Shown one piece after another: positions 44,750 through 58,100 of a DNA stretch of 64,000 nucleotides. The notes beneath the pieces were generated by a model, which worked only from the letters and a program-made list of their open reading frames with translations, was not told the origin of the DNA and did no database searches. How positions within the stretch are numbered: the stretch's first letter is position 1; each line of letters opens with the position of its first letter. The stretch comes from Cynocephalus volans (taxonomy: Eukaryota; Chordata; Mammalia; Dermoptera; Cynocephalidae), in the NCBI RefSeq assembly GCF_027409185.1, contig NC_084471.1, positions 9,081,035 to 9,145,034 on the forward strand, written 5' to 3'. A program made the position numbers and the translations under genes.

Positions 44750-46100
44750 AAAAGTTAAGATCAAACAAATTTAAACCGGAAACCGACTTCTGGCTCTTCT
44801 GAGATCTGTTCTAAAGGCTCGGGGTAACTTTTCAGGAAAGTGAGTGATGGACCCTGCTGCCTCGAGAGCTCTCGGTGGTAAACGGGCACAGGGATATTCC
44901 AGCAGCAGCCTCACCTTAGCTACCCCTTACGGATTCTTCAGTGGTGGCCCGGGGTGGCCGCTCTGATAGGTGTGCTGGGGCAGGCGACACTGAGGTCCAG
45001 TCCGGTCTTTGGCGCCATTTGGACTGTGAGAGACTCGGGGATACTCCGTTCTCTAGCGGACTCACCCACCCCAGAATCTCCCCCACCTTCTCAGCCAGTC
45101 ACGCCCACTGAGGTCTCACACGCAGGCGGGCCTCAAAGTCCAGGGGCCGCCTCCCCCTGGAGGACAGAGCGGGGCCCAGATGCTGTCCCTATCCCTCGGG
45201 GTCCGCACACTTCCGGCTGACGTTGCCCCGCGGTGAGGCTAGGGGGCCGCACGAGATCAAGTGGGCAAAGCGGGACGTGGCCAGCCCTGGTCGGGAACAA
45301 CAAACACACACAGAGCACAGCCCGCCTACCTCCAGCGCAGGGACGAGACCAACTTGGACGGAAGGTGCGGCCCGCACGCGCGGGCTCCTGTCCTCTCTCC
45401 CAATCAACGCTCCTTGCGTCATCACGCTCAGTGCGCACGTCTTCAGGCAGGCTGACACGCCCACTTCCACAACCAGCTCCTGCACACGTCCGGAACTAAG
45501 GCCAACCGCATCGGAGAAAGCCCCGCCCCTTTCTGCAAAGCCCCACCCCCTCCGCCCGTCAGAACTGTACGAACATGCGCGAAATTGCGTCCCCGCCCCC
45601 GCCCCCTCTTCCGTGCGGACCCTCCCTGTCCCCTCTCTGTCACCTCACAGTAGTCGTTGCCGGTAGCGGGTGCGGGTGCGGGGGCGCGAGCAGAGCAGAG
45701 CGGCCTCTCCCCCGCCCTACAGGCCGGGCCCGGGCTCGGTCCCCCCGCTCCCTCCTCTCCCCACCCCTGTTGGGCACCGGAAGGTCCAAGCCGCTGCCGG
45801 GTGCCCGAGGGCCATCGTGGCCGCCGCCGCCGCCACAGGTCCCGATGGACCAGCCGAATCTCTATCCGGTGAAGCTCTACGTATACGACCTGTCCAAGGG
45901 CTTGGCCCGGCAGCTCAGCCACATCGTGCTGGGTGAGGGCACTGGGGTCAGGTGGGAAGGAGGGCGGGGGCCAGGCACGAAGGTGCCGGCCGGCGGAAGT
46001 GGGAAGGCTTGGGCCACGAAGAGCCCAGAGCATGGAAGAAAAGTGCGAGAGGAGAAGGGGTCTGGAGTTTGGGCTCCCTGAGCCCTGCTTTCCGATTTTC
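44750..46100. promoter_or_regulatory. CpG island / bidirectional promoter of XRCC6 and DESI1
   Basis: The densest run of CpG in the window sits between the diverging XRCC6 and DESI1 first exons. Visible sites: ETS-type TTCCGG at 45211-45216 next to TGACGT (45218-45223), CCAAT at 45400-45404, C/EBP-ATF-like TTGCGTCATCA at 45414-45424, GC boxes near 45521-45530 and 45591-45606, an ETS-type ACCGGAAG at about 45776-45783. No TATA box, typical of housekeeping CpG promoters. Start sites are not determinable here. Confidence 0.85.
44915..45210 (-). other. XRCC6: Candidate XRCC6 non-coding exon 1
   Basis: A good minus-strand donor (CTAAG|GTGAGG) lies at 44914/44915 inside the CpG island, a short way upstream of exon 2. 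The 5' end cannot be fixed from sequence; the right limit given is a guess. Other donors in the island are possible. Confidence 0.35.
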
Positions 46101-49100
46101 TTGTTTGGATCCAGGGAGAAGGGATGGAGGAGTCACGCCCTCCCCTTGCCAGGGGCTCGGGTAGAGACCTCCAGAGCCCCTTCAGCTGGGGGGTGGGGTG
46201 AGCCAGCGCTGGATCCTGGCGGGCTCCCTTCCTCGCTTGGGGAGCCTCCACATGCCTTCCTTGGCGCGGTGAGCAGAGGTGAGGATTTCTGCCGCGCGGT
46301 GCCCCTCGTGATGAAGGGGACACTGCGGAGGAGATTGGCTGGTTATCCTCAGACAGCCTTCTGTCCGTGCCAAAAGGAAACTCCCTCTGCAGGCCCTGGG
46401 GTAGAAGGGGAGAGAGAGCCAGAGCTGCACGGGGGGCCCAGCCCACGCCCCCAGGTAGAGGTCAAGTCAGGTCAACAGGAGCCCGAACTCCAGAACTTAC
46501 CAAGTTCGGCCTGACAATGCTGTCTTCTCTCACCAGTTTCTAAGGTTATTGCTTTTGACCAGTTGGTAAGAAAGCGATTCCGAGGGAGAACTGGATGCTG
46601 TTGTGCCAGGAAGGATTAGGAAGGGAAGTTGTGCTCCCTTAAACTACTTAATTTGCCAGGAGAGAAAATCAGCCTTCAGTGTAAATCAAACCTCATTTCA
46701 ACCCAAACACCAGAATATATGTGTGACATAGGAATTGTCAAGTTTGTGATTTCAGGTAATAATGGGCAGGAAAGGATTCCAGGAATTAAATTGAACAGCT
46801 CTGGCAACATCTATTTGAATAGCTAGTTTTTCCTGGTTTCTATGGAGACAGTGGAGAATGATTTAGTTCGTCCCGGTGAGAAAGGAGGGAGAGGTCAAGT
46901 AAGCACGGCTCATTTTGAGAGCATCTTTTCAATGTTCTTGAGTTTCTAAGGTATCTTAGTGAGTTGAACTTAATCTCTCAACCCTGGGCCAGTGAGTGGT
47001 TTCTATATTTGGCTTCACATCAGAATAATCTAGGGTGCTTGTTAAAAATACAGATAACTTTATTTTCAACATATATTGCTAAGTGGGAGTAGAAAAAAAC
47101 AAGGTTAGAACAGTCTTTTAAATATGCAGGTGTGCAATTAAATCAAAGGATATATATGCACTTGCTTAGGCAGATAATTATCTGGAGTAATACACAAGAA
47201 ATTGTTGACGGTGGTAGCTTATGGAAAGGGGAACTTGATGCCAGGGGGATAGGAGTGGAAGGGAAACTTTGCTGTAAGCTTTTTCTTACCTTTTTTTTTT
47301 TGCGGCTGGCCAGTACAGGGACCCAAATACTTGACCTTGGTGTTATCAGCACCACACTCTCCTAAGTGACCTAAAGGCCAGCCCTTTCCTACCTTTTGGA
47401 TTGTGTACTATTTAAACGTAATATCTGTTCAAAATAAGAAACATTTTAAGTAACTGAATGTGGATCCGAGAGCCTTACTTCACAAATACTAAATCAAAAT
47501 CTCCTGGATTTTGATCGAAAAATCTGTATTTTTAATAAGTTTCTCAGATAATTCTTATATAACCATCCCATTATTGGACAAAAGTTTGGGCCTAAATAAC
47601 CAGTTGTTAAAATGAGTAAGGCAAATCTGAAAGCAAAACTTACAAAGTCACTGTTTGGGGAGAGTGTTACTCATTAATAGATTACATCAGTCAAGTTCTA
47701 AATAAACTTCTTGGAATGAAGCCATTTGGTTAATTTGATCATAGTAAGGCGCCACTTGGATATTTCCTAGACCCAGAAGTAAAAGCCTCCCCCTTTACAA
47801 TGGATATTTTTTGTTTTGTTACTTAATAATTATTGGTTTTAGCTGAAAGGGGCCTTAGGGCTCATTGCTTCACTCATTCAAAGATATTTGAGTGCCTACT
47901 GTGCTAGTCAATGTGTTAAGCTAACTGAGGATGACATAATGAACAAAGTTGTTTTTTGACTTCATAGAACTAATAGAGGTGACATTAAAAATAGATAAAT
48001 ATGTAAACAAAGAAAATAATTACAAATTGTGATAAATGCCATGCTGTGCAGGAAACAAACTGGGTGCTGAGATAGAAAATAACAAGAGAGACCTACTTTA
48101 AACAAGGGTATCACGGGTGGCAACTTTTTAAGCTGGGAATTTAGGGTGAGGAAGAAGCAGCCACAGGAGGGTGGTGAGGAAGTTACAGTGAGTGTTCCAG
48201 GTTGAAGGGGGATCAACTTGCCAAGGCCCTGAGGCAGGCAAGAACCTGGCCTGGTACTGAAACTATGAAGACCTTTGTAGAGTACAGTGGAGTGAAGGGG
48301 AAAAAGTGCCATAACTGAAGGTGAAGTAATAGACCTGTCCCCTCCCCATCCCCCACTCTTCTAAATAGATGTGAAATCCTAGAAGGATGGGAACATCACC
48401 AGTTTGTCCCATTGGATCACAGTGGCGTTTCTGAGGACATCACCTTGCCTGCAAATCTAATTATCTCTTTTCTATCTCTTTTTCCCGGATTGCTTTTATG
48501 CGTTTTGCAAAAGTAATGAAGAAAGGGTTAGGAAAGCTAACAGTCATTACTTTCTAGAGGTGAAAACTTATGGAAAATGGGCACTACCTTACTGGTTCAT
48601 CCTGTTCAGACTCCACTAACCTTAAAGTTGGGTATGTCCCACTTCTATTAGTAGCCATACATTCATTTCCCATTGCTGAATATATATGAGCCTTAAAAAA
48701 TCAATTTGTTTCCTGATTTTTATAGTAAATTCTTACCATGTGCCAGACCATTTTTTCCGGGTTCTTTGTGTGTGTTATAATCAGCACCACAGCTTTGTGA
48801 GAAGGTCCTGTTATTACCTCCATTTTCCAGTTGAGGAACCTGAGACATAGGGAGTTAAGAAATTTGCCCCAGGTCCCACAGCTGGTAGTTGGTAGAGGGG
48901 GGTTGTGACCACAGGGAGTCTGATTTCCAGAGCTCATGTTCTCAGTCATTTGGCTATACCACCTCTACTGTGTAATGTGTTCCCTTATAATTGATGTGAA
49001 GTGGGTACCTTCTTCAAGTTCATAAAGGCATTGTTAGCCAAATGCTTCAAGTTTGGATGAGAAAAAAAGACGGGGTTCAATGTGTATGTGCCATTCATAA

Positions 49101-52100
49101 TCTTCTAAACTTATGATTGTACCTCTTACCTTTCTTTTTTCTTTTTCTTTTTTTTTGGGGGGGGGGGCTGGCTGGCCAGTATGGGGATCCAATCCCTTGA
49201 CTTTGGTGTTATAAGACCAGACTCTAACCAACTGAGTTAACTGGGCAGCCCAGTTAGCTTTCATTTTCTCAAACTAAATTCGTGTAACCTCATCAGCAGT
49301 ACCCTCTCATGCTTCAGTTATGTTATTCTCCATTGCAAGACCTTTGCTAGCTCTATTACAGTTCAAGATTGGACTAGATAAGGCCCAAGGTAATACCCCT
49401 CTTCCCAAAAACAATGTAGACAACACAGTTTTACCCTGTCCTGTTTTCAGTCTCCTAGAATTGCCTTCCATGAAGGTTTTCTTATTCCACAGTTATTCAC
49501 TCACCATGAAAATTATCGCAGAATTATCTGTAGCTTTCTAATTGAGCAGATATCCTGCTTGTACCTTTTTTTTCATAGTCACCATTTGCCTAAGATAATT
49601 AGCTATTATAATTGTCCTTCACTTCCTCTGCTTAATAATTTTGGCTGTTCTTAAATTTCTTGACCTCCTTTTGTGCCAAAGTACATACAGATAAATGTAG
49701 AGGTGTGTGGGTTTTTTTTAATTGTGTTAAAAGGTACTTCATATTTTCTAATCTGAAGTTTTGTATGCGTACATCACATTTATTTTTCTTTACAAGCCCC
49801 TCTCAAAATTGTTCTCAGGTTTAAAGACTTGGAGACATAAAATATATATGTTTCTTGGTAGAATACAATCTAACGAATATTTGAGATTTTATTCTCTGCT
49901 TAGTTCCTTGCTTAATTCTGTAGTACAAATAGTAATGAAATAAAAGACATGAACTCTGTCCTCAAGTTTATTTCCCTAAAAATAATGTATGTACACATAC
50001 AACATTAGGTAACAGTACAAAAGAGATTATGATTAGATGCCAAAATGAGTGAGTGGGGCAGCAGCTTTTAGGCCTTGAAATGAGAGGCATGGTGGGCTGT
50101 ATGTGTCAGGAAGGCTTCAACTAGAGCCTTGAACCCCTAGAAGGCAGGGACTCTGTCTCATTCCTCTGTGTGTCCCAGTGGCCGGTCGGAGCATGTGCTC
50201 AGTAGGTGTTGATTATAGGAATGACTGAGACTTAAACTCAAGCTTGAAGATTAAGTAGAATTTATTCAAATTTGAGGGAGTTTTTTTTGTTTGTTTTAAT
50301 GCCATCTCTTGTGTTTTGTTTTAGATTTCTATGGTTCATTGTGTGAAGTGGTTTGTCTTCATCCACTGAATTAATTTAGTAGTCATGCAATTTTGTTATG
50401 GCAAGACAAAAATGAATGTGGCTTACAAGGCCTGCCTGATACTGCTCCTGCTTACTCTCTCCAGCCTCACCGTTTCCCACCTCCTGCTTAACACCCTGGA
50501 TGGGTTCTACAAGGGAATTAAGCCCTAGGGAAAATGATTTCTGTGACTACTTCCTCAATTCTCCCAATAGGTACCTTAGAGCATTGGGGCTTAACTCTTG
50601 CAGAGCCACAGTGCAGAAGGACTGATGTACACCCCAACAGTATAGGACACCTACAGTTGTCCTTTTTACCACTAGGCTTCTCACAGGCCATGCCCCCTGC
50701 CAGGGATACTTTTTCTCTCCATCTCTTGGCCTGACTTCTATTCATTCTTGAGGTCTCAACTAAATTGTTACTTCCTCCAGGAAACTTTCCTAGACCCCAA
50801 CCCCCCAAGTCTTGGTCATGTGTCCCTATTATGTGCTGATAACATCCTGTACTCTCCTTTAACAGCATTCATCATTCTGTTTTAAATTGCTTGTTTTCTC
50901 ATCTGTGTCCACAAACCCTGAACCCCACTCCCAACTGGACTGGAAAGTCCATGGGGGCAAGAACTCTTGACTCTATTCCCACAGTCTAGCTCAGTGCTTG
51001 GCATGCAGTAAACACTAACCGGGTGAATTGTGGGATGTTGCAGACTTACCTCAAAACATTGCTACAAGGCCTGACTACAAGCAGTAATTAAGAGGGGACC
51101 CTCTCAGTACTGAGGAAAAGAACTCATGAGTCAGTTGTTTTCATGATAGGAAAGAATCCTGTACTAACTCAGGGAATCACAGCAGTAGAATATTAAGTAG
51201 TTTTAATCCTACCTTTTTTGAGGATTAAAATACCCTCTCAGTTTTTAACAACGTATTGCATTTTGATTTCATGATAACTTTTTTCTGCCCAAAGGAGGGG
51301 CAAGCCCTCCTGCCAGTAGGCATTTTTTATAGTATTGGCTACAGAAACCCACTTATGTTGTACAAATGTTTCCTTTTACTTTTTCCCACCTAGATTCAAT
51401 TTTTATCCAGTAGCCTCCAGAGAATAATAAGATGATTTTTAAAAATTAAAACTAAGCCTCTCATATCAGTGGTAAACTGCCAATTAAAAACACAACACTC
51501 AGGGCCAGCCCGTGGCTCACTTGGGAGAGTGTGGTGCTGATAACACCAAGGCTGCAGGTTCAGATCCCTGTATAGAGATGGCCGGTTGGCTCACTTGGGA
51601 GAGTGTGGTGCTAATAACACCAAATCAAGGGTTAAGATTCCCTTACCGGTCGATCATCTTTAAAAAACAAAAATCTCCACTTTACCATGGTTTGGTGGGG
51701 CAGGGGTGAATGAGTGAGCTAAGCTGGGGCTGCATTTAATTTATACCAGTGAGCTAATGCATTTCATTTACCTGTCATCTGAGACAAAATGCTGCCTGCA
51801 CAGAGGCCCCTGCCCCTGGAGTCCCATCACCATCATCCACTTTATGCTTATTCATAGACATTTATTTAGCACCAGAAGTATACCAGATTCTGATCTGGAG
51901 CATGTCCTGTAACCAGCATGTATGTCTATAGGTATAAGCTCCATCCATCTTAATTGATGAGGAGGGGGATGGGATGTTTTCCCCTTGGCTTTTATGTACT
52001 CACTTCACTCTTACCATCAGTGGAAGGCTGACTCATGCAGAACAGGGCTGATATCCATGTCTTCCATTTGTTTTCCATGAATAGGCCTCATAGGCCTCAG

Positions 52101-55100
52101 TGAATGCATTGGATCTGCCAACAAGCTTGGAGACATGCAGTCATCTGACCTACCCACTCTCCACCTTGCTGAGGAAATTTGGGTAGAAAAATAATCCATT
52201 TCTATAGTGTGCTAATATCCATTGAGACTAATTCATTTCCCAAAATGGCCTTGTGCCCTAACTCAATCCCAAACTACCACCCCCTACACACCTACTCCCA
52301 TCTTAATCTGGCCAAAAAAAAAAATTTTTTTTTTAAAGATGACCAGTCATGGGATCTTAACCCTTGACTTGGTGTTGTCAGCACCATACTCTCCCAAGTG
52401 AGCCAACTGGCCATCCCTATATAAGGATCCGAACCCGTGGCCTTGGTATTATCAGCATCGCACTCTCCCAAGTGAGCCACAGGCCAGCCCTTGGCCAAAA
52501 AAATTTTAAAGTCATTCCAGCCCCACTTTCCAATGCCCGTCATCCTATCAAGGCCATGGCCATTGCTCTTTTTCTCCCAAGAGTTAGGCTGCAGAGCAGC
52601 AACTGTATATTTCTACCTAAGATTCTCTGACAAGTTCATCTTAATATCTTGCTTTGTCTTGTTTTTATACTGGACAAGCCATGCATCTTTATTTACCTGT
52701 TTGTTGGTGTTAATAAATATTTGCCCTACCCTCCACTGAAAGATGTTGTATGACTAAGGATAATTATGAAGGACTTTCAATTAAGAAAGGATTTAAATCC
52801 AATCAATCCGTTTTAAATGTTATTGTTGGCTCCAAGTGTTTGGTAGATGAATAATTAAATGAAAGAATGAATAAATAAGAGAATCTTTTTTGTGTAGTCC
52901 CCATAACCATTCTATGGATGGATGAGATTTTTTTTTTTTTTTTTTTTTTTTTTTGGTGGCCAGCCAGTACATGGATCCGAACCCTTGTCTACAGATGAAT
53001 GAGATCTTAAATGTACCCTGTTGCAGTCAAATAGGGAGGAGGTGTGATGTCTAGCTTACAGTAACATTTAGTGATCAGTAAAGAGAATATAAAGGAGAAT
53101 TAAGTAGAGCTTGTATCCTGCAACTTTTTTTTTTTTTTGTCTTTTTTGTGACCGGCACTCAGCCAGTGAGTGCACTGGCCATTACTATATAGGATCCGAA
53201 CCCGCGGTGGAAGCGTCACTGCGCTCCCAGTGCCGCACTCTCCCGAGTGCGCCACGGGCTCGGGCTCGGCCCAGTATCCTGCAACTTTTGAGTTGTTTTT
53301 CAGGTATAAAATAACTGACAGGATGATCTCTTAAGGCCTGTCTCCAGAAATCCAGATTTTAGTAGTACTGAGTTTGAGTAGATGCATCTGTCCCTGCCAG
53401 CTGTCCTCCTGGATCTTTGAGTGTGGGCATCTGAGAGGACAGTAGCAGACCAGGAATGCAATATGCCAGAGTTGCAAAGTCATTTGAATAATATGCTAGG
53501 GCAGCCAAGATTGGGGTTAAGAACTTTAGCCTCAGTAGCACTGTGTTATCCAACAGAGCTAACTAAACAGAATAGCTCATCTCAACAGATTTTCATGTAG
53601 CATCTCTGGTCCAGGTACTTTGCTAGGTACTGGAATTATAAAGATGCATAAGAAACCATCCTTGTCTTTGAGGCAATTAAAGTCTAAATGGAGAGAAAGA
53701 CACCTAAATAATTTCAAAGCCAAGGCATAGTTAGAGTAGCTATAAAACTTTCTTTTTTTTTTTTTTTAAATGACCAGTAAGGGGATCTTTTTTTTTTTTT
53801 TAAAAAGATGACCGGTAAGGGGATCTTAACCCTTGACTTGGTGTTGTCAGCACCACGCTCAGCCAGTGAGCGAACCGGCCATCCGTATATGGGATCCGAA
53901 CCCGGGGCCTTGGTGTTATCAGCACTGCACTCTCCCGAGTGAGCCACGGGCCGGCCCAGTAAGGGGATCTTAACCCTTGACTTGGTGATGTTAGCACCAC
54001 ACTCCCAAGTGAGCCAACCGGCCATCCCTACATGGGATCCGAACCCATGGCCTTGGCGTCATCAGCACCACTGTCTCCCAAGTGAGCCACGGGCCGGCCC
54101 CAATTCCTTTAATTTTTTGTGTGCTTTTATTTCATTTAAATTTTAATTTAAATAGCCACATGTAGTCAGCAGCTACTACTGGACAGCTTAGGCTTGGAGT
54201 TTTCGACCTCTGTAAGATTATGTATGATCTGGGCCTCCATTACCTCTGCTCATCTCCTAATTCTCCTCGCTCACCCATTCTAGCCATACCGGCCTCCCTG
54301 CAGTCCTTCAGATATAAGTGGCGTGTCCTGCTTCTGCATGGTTCTCTCTCTTACCTCCTTCAAGTGTTTGCTCAGATGTCACCTTCTCAAAGAGGCCCAC
54401 CCTAATCATCCCTGAAACTCCTAATCTCCCTGACCCTGCTCTTGATTTTTCTGTATCACTTGCTGTTGCTAACATGTTATGATTTTTATTACTATTATTA
54501 TTATTAACTGTTCCTTCCCCCCACCCGGTAAGTGACATGAAGATTTTTTTGTCTCTTTGTTTACCCATATATTCCTAGTATCAACAATAGTGTCTGGAAG
54601 ATAGTAGTGATTACTGTATCCTCCTGATTAAACTAGTAGGATTCAGACCTGGCCTGTCTACACCAGAACCTGTGTTCTTATTCACCGCTACAACTTCCTC
54701 CTTGTGAGAGTATTGTTCCTCTCAAAGTGAATGAGAGAAGCTTCATCTGAAAGAAGAGATAAGAGAAAGCAAGTATCCTTAGTCTGTCTGGTTTCACTGA
54801 ATCATTATGTGTCTTTAAAAACATAAACAGCTGCCTTTTAGACAACTAGCTGCCTTATAAGTGGCAGTCTAGAAGAGCACATCAGCTCTATCTAAAATGC
54901 AGTGTCTCCCTATTTTACATATAGTAAACAGGAGAAGGAGACAGTGTGGTCTTCTAGAGTGAGCTGGAAGAGATCAGAAGCCAACTCAGTTTATGTTATA
55001 GTCCAGTAAAGCCCAGCATTTGAAGGTGCTTGTCCTGGCTAGCCGATTAGCTCAGTTGGTTAGAGTGCAGCCCCATAACCCCAAGATCACGGGTTCAGGT

Positions 55101-58100
55101 CCCTGTACCGGCCAGTAACAAAAAAAGAAAGAAAGAAAGAAATGAAGATGCTTGTTGTTAATAGATTAGATTACCACTCCCCTTTGACGTCCAGTCTGGT
55201 TCAGATCAACCCTTTGGAATTTTAGTTCAGTTTGGATAAGGGCATAGCCTGCCCCACATTCACTAAGGGACTACCCCAGGAACCCCAGGCCAGAATCCCT
55301 CTATCCATTTGTGGTCTTGCTGGCCAGAGCAGCAGATCTCTTAGTGAAAAGCAGACTGGTCTCTGGAATTGGCAGGGAGGCAGAACTCTGCTACACCTCA
55401 TTTTCCTTTGTTATTCCATTCAGCTTGGCAACACTAACAGCAAAGAATGAAAGTTTATATATAAAATAAATACAGCATTTCATGTTAATTTGCTGGATGC
55501 TGAAATCTGTTCTTAGATACCCACCAATCCTGAAGTAGAATTTATTTTATCTTTTGGATGTCTTTACGCTTTTCCCTAAGGAGGTCATTATACCTGATAA
55601 TAGCTTCCATTTATCAAACTTCTATGTACCACATACTGCAACACTTTATGTACGTTATCATTACTGGTCACACAACTCTGCATTGGAGAAACTGAGGCAT
55701 AGAGGGATTGGGTAAACTCACCCAAGATCTCTGAACCTACATCAATCATACTCTTAGCCACCTCTACGGACACCTCTGCTGAGCCTTAGGTTGTCTTGAA
55801 TGGGAGATGATTCCTTCTGTCTCTTCCAGAGAAGAAAATTAGGTTAATGTTATATCATTTAAAAGTCTTCTTAAGGGCCGGCCCGTGGCTCACTCGGGAG
55901 AGTGCGGTGCTGATAACACCAAGGCCCCGGGTTCGGATAAAAGAAAAAAAAATAAATAAAAATAAAAATAAAAATAAAAAATAAAAGTCTTCTTAAGGGG
56001 CCAGCCGTGGCTCACTTGGGAGAGTGTGGTGCTGATAACACCAAGGGCATGGTTTCGGATCCTTATATAGGGATGGCCGGTTAGCTCACATGGGAGAGCA
56101 TGGTGCTGACAACACCAAGTCAAGGGTTAAGATCCCCTTACTGGTCATCTTTTTAAATAAATAAATAAATAAAAATAAAAGTCTTCTTAAAGGGCAAGAT
56201 ATTTATTTGGAATCCTATAATCTACTTAGGAAAGGAAACAGTGTAAGGCATGCGAAAGGAGAAGCTCATTCATACTTCCTCCTTCCACACAGTGCTGAGA
56301 GTTTCATCCTTTAAGAAGTCACAGGGCAAGGGCTGGCTGGTTAGCTCAGTTGGTCACAGCGTGATGTTATATTACCAAGGTCAAGAGTTTGGATTCCTGC
56401 ACCAGCCAGCCACCAAAAAAAATAGAAAGTCACAGGGCAAACTGTAGCAGGTAGCAAAAGTAAACCAGAAATGTGGAATTATAACCAAAGGTAAGCAAGT
56501 CATGTTTAATAGTGTTCCTACATCTTTTGCTCCTAAGCACTGGTGTACAATATCTCCCCTGCACTATTGCAATGACCTCCTCCCTCTGGTCTGCTCTCTT
56601 TACTGTCTTCCCTCCAGTTCATCTTCTATACCGTGCCCATAGTTATCTTTTACAAAAGTGGATCTGATCCAGGCACTCTGTGGCCTAACAGCCTCCTTTG
56701 GGCCAGACCCACCCACTTTGCCAGCAGCCCTGCTGGCCACTCTTCCTCTTATAGCCAGCACTGCACCCTTAGCTCTGCCCTGCAGGGCCTTCAGCTTTTA
56801 CAACCGTGCATGTGCTCATACTGTTCTCTGCAGAAACATCCATCCCTGCCCCCACTCATTCGTTGGCTGAATTGGAGTTCATGAAGGTAGTTCTTTATCT
56901 CTATTATATATAGCACCTTATTTTTATCACTGTTGTAGAGCTTATCAACATTGTGTTTTAGTTAATTACTTACGTGTGTGTGTGTGTCTTTCCATTTGAC
57001 TTTGAACTCCTTAAAGGCAGGACAGTGATCTGTTCATGTTTGCATTTCCACACCTAACACTGTTTCTGGTACACAGAGGTGTAGAGTAAATGTGCATTGA
57101 CTATTTAAATGAAAGACATTTGCAAAGTTTTGTTCTATCATTTTCTGAAGGATTTCACCTCAGTGAAGAAGTGGGTAATGGCTTTTATTGTTTTACTGTA
57201 GTCTTACTGTAGATGATACAGAAAAATTAAAAAGGCAAAGTTGAATTGACCCCAAAGGTCAATAAAGGAAAAAGAGCAGGCATAAAGTTGAGGTACATTT
57301 ATACCAGTGTTTTTTGTCTTTCATTCTGATAAAGGACTCTGATTACTTTTTTTTTTCTTTTTGGATCCTGATTACTTTTCAACTTAACACAACACATGCT
57401 TTTCACGACCTGAGGACCTTATTGGAGGAAAGTTGCATCCCTAGAAAGTCCCCCAGGAGGGTTATAAGAGGTTACTCTGGGTTTGAGTGATGTTCTGAAT
57501 TTAGTCTAGTCCCAAGTGGCTAAATCTCTTCTTTTCTCCACAGGGAAACAACTGGAAGGCATCTGGTAAGTTGTTGGGGGTGAGGGGGGAGACTCCTTAC
57601 ACTGATTAGTTTATGAAACAGAGCAGCACCCTACACATTTCAGGTTCTAGTCTGTGGCTTCCAGCTTGAAACCTAGCTCTCTGTGTTGTAAATCTTCAAG
57701 TCCTGAGGCACTGGTTCTCCATTAGGGGTTATTTTGCTCCCCCCCCCCCCGCCGGACATTCGGCAGTGTCTAGAGACATTTTAGATTGTCACAACTGACA
57801 GAAGATGCTACTGGCATCTAGTGGGTAGAGGACAGGGATGCTGCTCAACATCCTAGAATGCACAGGACAGCCCCCATCACAAAGAATTATCCGGCCCCAA
57901 ATGTCAGTAGTGCCAAGGCTGAGAAACCCTGATCTATGGCACTGTTCCTACTTATACCTTTGTTTTATAAGGCTGGTCACCACAGTCATATCCTTAGGCA
58001 GAAATTATTCTCATTGCAGTGTAGTGTTTGCTTTTTCTGAGACAAGCTTTAAGTTTTTTGGCTCATGGTGTCTCTCTGTGTGGCAGGCATACCTCCATAG

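Larger units (their letters stand above)
45933..57543 (+). other. DESI1: DESI1 intron 1
   Basis: An 11.6 kb intron. The first 600 bases are still GC-rich and unique. The remainder carries MIR, L2, MER5-like and many tRNA-Ile SINE copies (listed) with unremarkable AT-rich sequence between them. Confidence 0.85.

Noticed and set aside
45443-46514. Several 150-200 codon frames around the CpG island (both strands)
   Set aside because: High GC lowers stop frequency; composition is Arg/Pro/Gly/Ala-rich with no domain, and the real DESI1 exon 1 ends at 45932 with a good donor.
55020-55160. Microsatellite (GAAA)n as an independent feature
   Set aside because: It is the 3' tail of the SINE at 55035-55142 and lies inside its target duplication.
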